This document shows, piece by piece, positions 35,066 to 41,922 of a stretch of 55,758 nt of DNA. The translations under genes were made by a program, and so were the position numbers. Within the stretch, counting starts at the first letter, position 1. Each line of letters opens with the position of its first letter. The notes beneath the pieces are model-generated. The model was not told the DNA's origin, made no database searches, and saw only the letters and a program-made list of their open reading frames with translations. Origin of the DNA: Allobrachymonas sp. (GTDB taxonomy: Bacteria > Pseudomonadota > Gammaproteobacteria > Burkholderiales > Burkholderiaceae_C); contig JAUMWT010000010.1 in NCBI GenBank assembly GCA_030529505.1, positions 1 through 55,758 of the forward strand, given 5' to 3'.

Positions 35066-35335
35066 TAAAAAGCAAAGAAGCCGCTCATGCTTTCTTTGCG
35101 ATGGCTTCGTGAGCGGCGCTTGCCTGGCTGGCCGCCGCCAGTCAGGAGTTGGCCATAGAAAAGAAAACGCCCCGTTGTGTTTGGACAGCGGGGCGTTTTG
35201 TTTTGTTTGAGTAGGCTGCCAAGGATGCCTGCCATGAGCCGTTTAGGCTGGTGGCTGGGCTCGGCCGATACGGCTGCCTTGCCAGCCAGTCGGCATGCCC
35301 TGCCAAGGCAGCGAGCAGCACAAGGCTGGCCAGGC
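35066..35335. other. intergenic region downstream of the dksA-side MITE
   Basis: No gene. It holds an inverted repeat GCCGCTCA (35080-35087) / TGAGCGGC (35110-35117) and the bidirectional terminator at 35164-35201. Confidence 0.5.
35164..35201. terminator. bidirectional terminator dksA / BON lipoprotein
   Basis: AAAACGCCCCG pairs with CGGGGCGTTTT across a 14-nt spacer, A-rich left and T-rich right. It fits the ends of the dksA region (plus) and of the BON lipoprotein gene (minus). Confidence 0.85.
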
Positions 35336-36187
35336 TTACGGCGTGGTCATGCCCGGAGCTGTGGGTGCGGCGGGTGAACCGATCGGCGCACCAATTGGAA
35401 CACCAGCCGCGCCTGGTGCGTAGTAAGGCGTGCCCGGTGCCGGGGCATAAGGCGCGGCGGGAGCATACGGCGTATAGGACGCACCCGGTACATAGGGCGC
35501 ATAGGCCCCGCCCGGGGCAACCGGCGTGGCGTTGGCTGGCACGGTGCTGCTGGGCAGCGGGCTGTTGATGGCGGCATCGTTCACGATCTCGAACACTTTC
35601 ACCACCTTGCGCACGCCGCTCACGCCGCTGGCCACTTCGGCGGCGCGGTCGCTTTCTTGCTGCGTGACGATGCCCATGAGGTAAACCACGCCGTTTTCCG
35701 TCGTCACCTTCACGGCGTTGGAACGCACATTGCGGCTGCCCACCAGCGCGGTTTTCACGCGCGTGCTGGTCAGGGCATCCACCGTGCCGCTGGGGTAAAC
35801 CGGGCCCACGGCCACTTCATTGACGATGTAGCGCACATTGGGCAGGGTTTTGGCGGTGGCTTCCACCAAGTCGCGGTCGGCTTGCGAAAAAACTTGTCCA
35901 GTAAGCAGCACCACACGGTTGTAACTGGTGATGCTGACTGAGCCACGGTTTTGCAGCGCCGAGCTGATGCGGCTGCTGCCACGCAGCTCAATGGCTTCGT
36001 CATCCAGTTGCGCGCCGGAGCTGCGGCGGTCGGTCGCCAGCAGAATGCCCCCGACAACGCCGGTCACCACCAGCGGCACGCAGGCACTCAGGCTGCCGGC
36101 CAAAACGCCGCTCAGCACCAGGGTGCGCAACAGGCCGGGCCAACGGCGGCGCGGGGCGGACGGCGGGATGGAAAAAGACCGGTGCAT
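35336..36187 (-). CDS. BON-domain outer-membrane lipoprotein (DolP/YraP-like)
   Basis: 283-residue lipoprotein: signal peptide with lipobox LSAC (Cys36), then two BON domains (about 65-130 and 140-205; SALQNRGSVSITSYNRVVLLTGQVFSQADRD and TALVGSRNVRSNAVKVTTENGVVYLMGIVTQQESDRAAEVASGVSGVRKVVKVFEIV). E. coli DolP supports outer-membrane integrity and BAM function at sites of anionic lipid. Unusual here is a 75-residue Pro/Ala/Gly/Tyr-rich tail with repeats of the type (Y/T)(A/T)PY(A/V)P. AAGGAG lies before the ATG at 36187. The usual neighbours (diaA/gmhA, yraN) are absent. Confidence 0.9.
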   Translation of the reverse strand: MHRSFSIPPSAPRRRWPGLLRTLVLSGVLAGSLSACVPLVVTGVVGGILLATDRRSSGAQLDDEAIELRGSSRISSALQNRGSVSITSYNRVVLLTGQVFSQADRDLVEATAKTLPNVRYIVNEVAVGPVYPSGTVDALTSTRVKTALVGSRNVRSNAVKVTTENGVVYLMGIVTQQESDRAAEVASGVSGVRKVVKVFEIVNDAAINSPLPSSTVPANATPVAPGGAYAPYVPGASYTPYAPAAPYAPAPGTPYYAPGAAGVPIGAPIGSPAAPTAPGMTTP

Positions 36188-36449
36188 GGCAAAAGCTCCT
36201 TCAAAAACATGGCTCGGTGCGCCAGCAGCCGGCCATCGCAAGTGGGCGCCCAACAAATGGGCATCAAACAGCGTGATGATACAGAGGGCTTGCCATTTGC
36301 TTCAAAGTCCGTGCTTGCGGGCACGGTAAAACCAGGGTCTGTTCACGTGCCTTTGAAAGATGCGTTGCGCTTCAAAAGCACATTCGCCAAGGAGCCAGCT
36401 GCTGCCATGCGAGGCTTGGTCAAGCTGGCAACGCAGGCAGGCCTTTTGA
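36188..36449. other. upstream region of the BON lipoprotein gene
   Basis: No gene seen. It should contain the lipoprotein promoter (minus). A MITE-like element starts at 36450. Confidence 0.35.
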
Positions 36450-36610
36450 GAGCCTGTTCACGATCTCCTCGCGGACGCTTGAAAATGGATGCGGGCGGTC
36501 TGCTGCGTTGCAAATCTTGTTCATGGCACGGGCTATGCACTTCGATTTGCGCCTTCCATCCCATCCCGCACCATCTCCAATCGCCTCGCGTTGAGATCGT
36601 GAACAGGTTC
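36450..36610 (+). mobile_element. MITE-like element, short type (161 bp)
   Basis: Ends GAGCCTGTTCACGATCTC and GAGATCGTGAACAGGTTC, nearly perfect inverted repeats. Left flank TGA (36447-36449); right flank CGA, one change from TGA. The interior is nearly the same as 29049-29210, including the hairpin region. Located in the divergent BON lipoprotein / gshA spacer. Confidence 0.85.
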
Positions 36611-36759
36611 CGAGAGCAGCCTGAAGGAAGGCAGTCTGCCAGGGCCTCAATCATCATTGAGCTTCTTGCGCAGAGACCAGTCTGCGATTTGGCGCACGCA
36701 TCAGCTGAGGCTCTGGCAGACCGCTTTGCAGCATTGAAACTGGCCTGAACAGGTTCTAA
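36611..36759. repeat. possible second inverted-repeat element abutting the 36450 MITE
   Basis: Ends with GAACAGGTTC followed by TAA (36747-36759), a right end of the same family. Inside, GCAGTCTGCCAGGGCCTCA (36631-36649) is an imperfect inverted copy of 36706-36724 (17 of 19 match). No matching left end is clear. Confidence 0.5.
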
Positions 36760-36951
36760 GCGTGCTGTTTCAGCAGATATTTCTCGTGACGGGTGCTGTG
36801 GCGCAGGAGGAAAATGGCATGGCGCAGCTCTTTGCAGACCCGCTCAAAAGAAGATAGGCCGGGCTCAGCCCCTGTGCTTCAAGGGCATGTGTTTTGCCCG
36901 AGAATGCGCCCATCGCCAAAAGAACATATTTTTGACAGGAAGGTTGTGACG

Positions 36952-38517
36952 ATGGGCAAGACCGCCTTGAACGATTCCGCCGCAGGCGTTTCCGGTGCCT
37001 GGGCCAGGGCCAATGTGCAGGCGCTGACGGCCGGGCAGTTGGCTGGCATGCGCCGTGGGCTGGAAAAAGAGAGCCTGCGCGTGCAGCCCGATGGCAGCCT
37101 GGCGCTCACGCCACACCCCAAGGCGCTGGGTTCGGCACTCACGCATCCGCACATCACCACTGATTTCAGCGAGTCGCAGCCTGAGCTGGTCACGGGCGTG
37201 CATGCGCGGGTGGAGGACTGTTTGAACGAGCTGACCCTGATCCATCAGGTGGTGTATCAGGAGCTGGCGGCCCAAGGCAATGAAATGCTGTGGGTGTCGA
37301 GCATGCCCTGCGGGCTGCCGACAGACGAGACGATACCGATCGGCATGTACGGCACCTCCAACATCGGGCGGGCCAAGAGCGTGTACCGCATGGGGCTGGG
37401 CCACCGCTACGGGCGGCGCATGCAAACCATTTCGGGCATTCACTACAACTGGTCGCTGCCGGGAGTGAGCAGCGACCAGTATCTGGGGCTGATTCGCAAT
37501 TTCCGCCGCCATGCCTTTTTGCTGCTGTATCTGTTCGGTGCATCGCCTGCAGTGTGCAGCAGTTTCGTGCAGGGGCGCGAGCATGGCCTGCAGCCGCTGG
37601 GCAAGGGGGCCATGTATCTGCCCCATGCCACCTCCTTGCGCATGGGGCGGCTGGGCTATCAAAGCGATGCGCAGGCTTCGCTGGCTGTGAGCTACAACGA
37701 TCTGGAAGGCTACACCGCCTCGCTCTATGGGGCGCTGACCGAGCCTTATCCGCCTTACGAGGCGCTGGGCATCCGCAATCTGGGCGGCGATTACAACCAG
37801 CTCTCCACCACCTTGCTGCAAATTGAAAACGAGTTCTACAGCACCATTCGGCCCAAGCGCCTCACCCGGCGGGGCGAGCGCCCGCTGCACGCCCTGCGCC
37901 AGCGCGGCGTGGAATATGTGGAAGTGCGCCTGATGGATTTGAACCCCTTCATCGACATCGGCATTGATGAGGCCACGATCCGTTTTCTGGACGTGTTCTT
38001 GCTGCATGCCCTGCTCATGCCCAGCCCGCCCGATACGCCCGAAGAAATCGCTGCGCTGGCGCACAACCAGCACCTGGTGGCCAGCCGCGGCCGCGAGCCG
38101 GGGCTGGAACTGACGTGCAAGGGCCAGCCCGTGCCGCTGCTGGCGTGGGCGCAGGCCGTGCTCGATGGCATGCAGCCCGTGGCTGAGCGCATGGATGCCT
38201 TGTCAGGTGGGCACGCCTACGCCCAGGCCGTGGCGCTGGGGCGCGAGCGTTTGCAATGCCCCGAAAACCTGCCCTCGGCCCGGGTGCTGAGCAGCGTGCG
38301 CGAGCACGATGACTGCTTCATCAGCTTCATCAGGCATTGCTCTTTGCAGGCGCAGCAGCGCCTGCGCGCCTTGCCCTTGCCAGCCGAGCAGCAGGCGCGT
38401 TTTGCGCAGATGGCTCAGCAATCGTTTGAAGCGCAGCGCCAGATCGAGGCCGATGACAAGCTGCCGTTTGAAGAGTTCCGCCAGCATTACGTGTCAGCCG
38501 AACGCTTGCTGCCATAA
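36952..38517 (+). CDS. gshA: glutamate-cysteine ligase, E. coli type
   Basis: 521-residue enzyme forming gamma-glutamylcysteine from Glu, Cys and ATP, the first step of glutathione synthesis in the cytoplasm. Type 1 GCL motifs: RGLEKESLRV, HPHITTDFSESQPELVTG, WVSSMPCGLP, GLGHRYGRRMQTISGIHYNWSLP, QLSTTLLQIENEFYSTIRPKR and VEYVEVRLMDLNPF. The length matches the E. coli enzyme. AGGAAGG about 9 bp ahead of the ATG at 36952 decides the start; an in-frame upstream extension to 36793 is not conserved in type. Convergent with the Mrp operon. Confidence 0.96.
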   Translation: MGKTALNDSAAGVSGAWARANVQALTAGQLAGMRRGLEKESLRVQPDGSLALTPHPKALGSALTHPHITTDFSESQPELVTGVHARVEDCLNELTLIHQVVYQELAAQGNEMLWVSSMPCGLPTDETIPIGMYGTSNIGRAKSVYRMGLGHRYGRRMQTISGIHYNWSLPGVSSDQYLGLIRNFRRHAFLLLYLFGASPAVCSSFVQGREHGLQPLGKGAMYLPHATSLRMGRLGYQSDAQASLAVSYNDLEGYTASLYGALTEPYPPYEALGIRNLGGDYNQLSTTLLQIENEFYSTIRPKRLTRRGERPLHALRQRGVEYVEVRLMDLNPFIDIGIDEATIRFLDVFLLHALLMPSPPDTPEEIAALAHNQHLVASRGREPGLELTCKGQPVPLLAWAQAVLDGMQPVAERMDALSGGHAYAQAVALGRERLQCPENLPSARVLSSVREHDDCFISFIRHCSLQAQQRLRALPLPAEQQARFAQMAQQSFEAQRQIEADDKLPFEEFRQHYVSAERLLP

Positions 38518-38603
38518 ACAGCAGTGGCAATCGTGGTCAACACGCGTATGTATTTTCCTGATTGGCTTGTGCCGGGAGCACGAGCCGACGTGCCAAACCG
38601 GCT

Positions 38604-39020
38604 TCATTGATCGACGGGTGAATTGCCGGGCGGCCCTGGCGTTGGCTCTTGGCCGTGCGTAGCCAACGGGGCGGGCATGGTGGGGTCTTGCGATTGGCTG
38701 CGGCGAAACAGGGCGGCGCGCGCCAGTATCAGCGTGCTGATGGGCACGGTGATGGCCAGCAGGATGATGATGAGCCAGGTTTTGAGCGAGAGGCGGCTGT
38801 GCAGCGCGGAAAAGTACACGATGGCCGCCAGGCTGGTGCACCAGGCCGCCCCTGTGGTGACGAGCGAAGGCGGGTGCATGCGCTGAAAGCAGTCTGGCAG
38901 GCGCATCAGGCCGTAGCCTGCCAGTAGCGCAAACAAGCCGCTGGCGACCAGCAGAATGCCAACCAGGGCCTGGGCCCAAAGGGGTGCCGCGGGCATGTTC
39001 GGCATATTGGGCATGCTCAT
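38604..39020 (-). CDS. mrpG: Mrp/Pha antiporter subunit G
   Basis: 138-residue protein with three predicted membrane helices (WAQALVGILLVASGLFALLAGYGLM; LVTTGAAWCTSLAAIVYFSAL; LIIILLAITVPISTLILARAALF). The LPDCFQRMHPPSLVTTGAA segment is the MnhG/PhaG signature. Last gene of the operon, overlapping mrpF by ATGA. The tail is Pro-rich and hydrophilic. Confidence 0.92.
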   Translation of the reverse strand: MSMPNMPNMPAAPLWAQALVGILLVASGLFALLAGYGLMRLPDCFQRMHPPSLVTTGAAWCTSLAAIVYFSALHSRLSLKTWLIIILLAITVPISTLILARAALFRRSQSQDPTMPAPLATHGQEPTPGPPGNSPVDQ

Positions 39021-39307
39021 TCGATCACCTCGCCGCGCAGCAGGAATTTGCCCAGGGCCACCGAGCCGACGAAGCCCGTGAGGGCGATCAGCAGGGCGGC
39101 TTCAAAATACATTTCGCTGCTGTTGCGAATGCCCAAGGCCAGAGTCATGAGCAGGCTCAGGGCATACAAAAAATCCAGGGCCAGCACGCGGTCTTGCGCG
39201 GCCGGGCCGTGAATCAGGCGCCACAGGGCGGGCAGGCCTGCCAGGCCGTAGCAGAGCAGGGCAAAGCTCAGGGCTGCTTGCAGCCAGGGGTGAAGGGCGG
39301 AAGTCAT
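39017..39307 (-). CDS. mrpF: Mrp/Pha antiporter subunit F
   Basis: 96-residue, three-helix protein with the MnhF/PhaF segment RLIHGPAAQDRVLALDFLYALSLLMTLALGI. Overlaps mrpE and mrpG by ATGA on each side, so translation is coupled. The start MTSALHPW at 39307 follows the mrpE stop overlap. Confidence 0.92.
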   Translation of the reverse strand: MTSALHPWLQAALSFALLCYGLAGLPALWRLIHGPAAQDRVLALDFLYALSLLMTLALGIRNSSEMYFEAALLIALTGFVGSVALGKFLLRGEVIE

Positions 39308-39798
39308 GCTTGGAAAATCTCCAGTAAGGGGGCCTCGTAGCACTGCTTGTAGTGCCGGATGAAGGCGGCTTCGTCATCCAGATCCCAAACGTGCAGCGTC
39401 ACGGCGCTGCTGTCGCGCGCCAGCTCGCACCACACGGTGCCGGGCACCACGGTGGTGATCATGGCCAGGGCGGCCAGGGCGCTGGGGTCGCGCACATCCA
39501 GCGGGATGGTAACGAAGGCAAAGCGCGGTGCTCGCCGGTGCAGGCGCAGCAGGCCCCAGGCTACTTCGAGGTTGGACTTGAGTACGTCGTAGCCCACGGC
39601 TAGGATGAAGCGCAGAATGCGCCAGGGTTTGCGGATGCGCGGGCGCTGTGGGCGCAGGCCGGCAAACAGCAAGGGCAGCAGCCAGCCCAGCAGCAGGGCC
39701 AGCAGCACGTGCCCGGTTGAGAGCGATTCGCTCAGCACCAGCCACATGGCTACCAGGCTGGCCGAGAGCAGCGGGGCGGGAAAGAGTTTGCGCATCAT
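39304..39798 (-). CDS. mrpE: Mrp/Pha antiporter subunit E
   Basis: 164-residue MnhE/PhaE protein: two N-terminal helices and a soluble domain with KSNLEVAWGLLRLHRRAPRFAFVTIPLDVRDPSALAALAMITTVVPGTVWCELARDSSAVTLHVWDLDDEAAF. MMRKLFP at 39798 overlaps the mrpD stop. An upstream in-frame extension is an antisense-like readthrough of mrpD. Confidence 0.92.
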   Translation of the reverse strand: MMRKLFPAPLLSASLVAMWLVLSESLSTGHVLLALLLGWLLPLLFAGLRPQRPRIRKPWRILRFILAVGYDVLKSNLEVAWGLLRLHRRAPRFAFVTIPLDVRDPSALAALAMITTVVPGTVWCELARDSSAVTLHVWDLDDEAAFIRHYKQCYEAPLLEIFQA

Positions 39799-41570
39799 GG
39801 CCGTTCTCCTGGTGCAGCCGTTTGTGAAGCGGGCAGTGGCCCTGGCTGCGGATAAGGGGCCGGCGCGGGTGCGGGTGGCTGCGCGGGCGGATCGGTGGGG
39901 CCGGGCTTGACTGGCGCTTTCATGACGGCATCCACATAGGCATGCGGGGTGTGCAGCAAAAAGGCCGTGCGCTCGGTGTAGCGCAGCACCGGGCCGGCGC
40001 GCACCGTCAGCAGCAGGCACAGCGCCAGCAGCAGGCCGATGGGCAGCACCTCGATCACTTTCAGATGCGGGGCGGGCCGCCCGCGCGGCGCCCAGAAAAA
40101 GCGGATGCCCGCGCGCGAGTAGGCGATGGTGGCGAATAGGCCTGAAAGGATGAAGAGCGCCAGCAGCACCCAGGCCGAAAAGCGCGGCATGTAGCTGGAT
40201 GCGCCCAGGCCGCCGGGGTTGAGCAGGGCCGTCATCATGGTGACTTTGCCCACGAAGCCCGACAGCGGCGGCAGGCCCGCCACCAGCAGCGCGCAGGCGG
40301 TAAAGGCCAGGCCCAGCACGGCCAGCGCGGCGGCAATGGGCTGGCCGAACAGGGGGCGTTCGCTGTCGTCGAGGTTGGTTTCGGCATCCGCTGCGGGCAG
40401 GCCGGGCTCGTGAAAGAAAAGCTGCGCCTCTTTGCCAAAGGGCATGAGCGGCACTTTTTCTTCTTCTTGGCGCGAGCGAGCGATCAGGTCGGTGACCAGA
40501 AACAATGCGCACAAGGCCAGGGTGGAGCTGATGAGGTAGTACAGCGCCCCGCCGGTGAGGTGCGCCTGCCCAAAGCCAAAGGCCGCCAGCAGCGTGCCCG
40601 ACGAGGCCAGCACCGAAAAGCCCGCCAGCCGCCCCAGGTTTTGCGAAGCCAGCATGCCGATGCTGGCAAGCAGCAGCGTGAGCAGGCCGCCCCAGATCAG
40701 CACCCCGTTGCCGAACAGTTCCGAGCCGGTGGCGCTGGCGGGAAAGAGCAGCGTCCACAGCCGCAGCACGGCGTACAGGCCGACCTTGGTCATCACGGTA
40801 AAGAGGGCCGCAACCGGCGGGCTGGCGGCAGAGTAGGCTGGCGGCAGCCAGAAGTTCAGCGGCCAGATGGCGGCCTTGCCCAGAAAGGCCATGGCCAGCA
40901 GGGCTGCGCCTGCGTGCAGCAGGCCGCGGTCATGCGCGGGCACCAGGGTGATCTTTTCCGCCATATCGGCCATGCTGAGCGTGCCGGTCACGCCAAACAG
41001 CACCGCCATGCCCAGCAGGAACATGGCCGAAGCCAGCAGGTTGATGGCGATGTAATGCAGGGCCGAGCGTACGCGCGACCAGCCCGTGCCATGCAGCAGC
41101 AGGCCGTAGGAGGCCGTGAGCATGATCTCGAAAAACACGAAAAGGTTGAACAAATCGGTGGTGAGAAAAGCCCCGTTGATGCCCATGAGCTGCAATTGCA
41201 GCAGCGAGTGAAAGTGCACGCCCGCGCGATCCCAGCCCGCGCGTGAAAACAGCAGCGCGGCCAGGCCCACGATGGCGGTGACGAGCAGCATCATGGCCGA
41301 GAGGCGGTCCACCGCCAGTGCAATGCCGAACGGTGTGGCCCAGTTGCCCGGCAGGTACACGGCCACCGCGGCGCTGCCGCTGCCTTTGCGCACCCACAGC
41401 ACCAGCGCCACGGCCACGGCCAGATTGAGCAGGCAGGCCAGCATGCCCAGCAGCCCCTTGATGGCCACGGCGCGCTCGCCCAGCAGCAGCATGCCTGCGG
41501 CCATGAGCATGGGCAGCAGCACGGGCACGATCAGCACGTGCGGCATCAGGGGGGCGATCCAGTCAATCAT
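39795..41570 (-). CDS. mrpD: Mrp/Pha antiporter subunit D (NuoM/N-like)
   Basis: 591-residue proton-translocating membrane subunit homologous to complex I NuoL/M/N. The Proton_antipo_M domain is evident: AIVGLAALLFSRAGWDRAGVHFHSLLQLQLMGINGAFLTTDLFNLFVFFEIMLTASYGLLLHG, and AFLGKAAIWPLNFWLPPAYSAASPPVAALFTVMTKVGLYAVLRL, with conserved Glu and Lys. There is a Pro-rich C-terminal tail. MIDWIAPLMPHVLIVPVLLP at 41570 is the start; it overlaps mrpC by 8 bp. Confidence 0.93.
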   Translation of the reverse strand: MIDWIAPLMPHVLIVPVLLPMLMAAGMLLLGERAVAIKGLLGMLACLLNLAVAVALVLWVRKGSGSAAVAVYLPGNWATPFGIALAVDRLSAMMLLVTAIVGLAALLFSRAGWDRAGVHFHSLLQLQLMGINGAFLTTDLFNLFVFFEIMLTASYGLLLHGTGWSRVRSALHYIAINLLASAMFLLGMAVLFGVTGTLSMADMAEKITLVPAHDRGLLHAGAALLAMAFLGKAAIWPLNFWLPPAYSAASPPVAALFTVMTKVGLYAVLRLWTLLFPASATGSELFGNGVLIWGGLLTLLLASIGMLASQNLGRLAGFSVLASSGTLLAAFGFGQAHLTGGALYYLISSTLALCALFLVTDLIARSRQEEEKVPLMPFGKEAQLFFHEPGLPAADAETNLDDSERPLFGQPIAAALAVLGLAFTACALLVAGLPPLSGFVGKVTMMTALLNPGGLGASSYMPRFSAWVLLALFILSGLFATIAYSRAGIRFFWAPRGRPAPHLKVIEVLPIGLLLALCLLLTVRAGPVLRYTERTAFLLHTPHAYVDAVMKAPVKPGPTDPPAQPPAPAPAPYPQPGPLPASQTAAPGERP

Positions 41571-41922
41571 GGGCGTCCCCTTCGGCGTCGGTCTTGCCGT
41601 CCACATGGTCGTTGTCAGACAGGCCGCGCGCGGCCAGCAGTACCACCAGGAAGAGGGCTGTGGTGGCAAAGCCGATCACGATGGCCGTGAGCACCAGAAA
41701 CTGCGGCATGGGGTCGGTGTAATTGTCGAGCGTGGGGCGCAGCCAGCGCAGCAGAATCGGCTCGCGCGCGATGTTGAGGCTGCCCGATACGAAGATGAAG
41801 AGATTGACCGCATAGGCCAGGAGCGACAGGCCGATGATGACCTGAAAGGTGCGTGGGCGCAGCAGCAGCCAGGTGCCGGATGCCGCCAGCACGCCGATGG
41901 CGATGGCCATGATTGTTTCCAT
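41563..41922 (-). CDS. mrpC: Mrp/Pha antiporter subunit C (NuoK-like)
   Basis: 119-residue, three-helix protein homologous to NuoK/MnhC: GVLAASGTWLLLRPRTFQVIIGLSLLAYAVNLFIFVSG and DPMPQFLVLTAIVIGFATTALFLVVLLAA. Start overlaps the mrpA stop by one base. Confidence 0.93.
   Translation of the reverse strand: METIMAIAIGVLAASGTWLLLRPRTFQVIIGLSLLAYAVNLFIFVSGSLNIAREPILLRWLRPTLDNYTDPMPQFLVLTAIVIGFATTALFLVVLLAARGLSDNDHVDGKTDAEGDAHD

Noticed and set aside
34770-35075. small protein frames with LCALCVSAVKTA-type sequence
   Set aside because: They are translations of the repeat core inside the MITE-like element and have no ribosome site; the same residues recur wherever this repeat occurs.
38562-38584. 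terminator between gshA and mrpG
   Set aside because: GGCTTGTGC / GCACGAGCC forms a 9-bp stem with one wobble pair, but there is no T-tract on either side.
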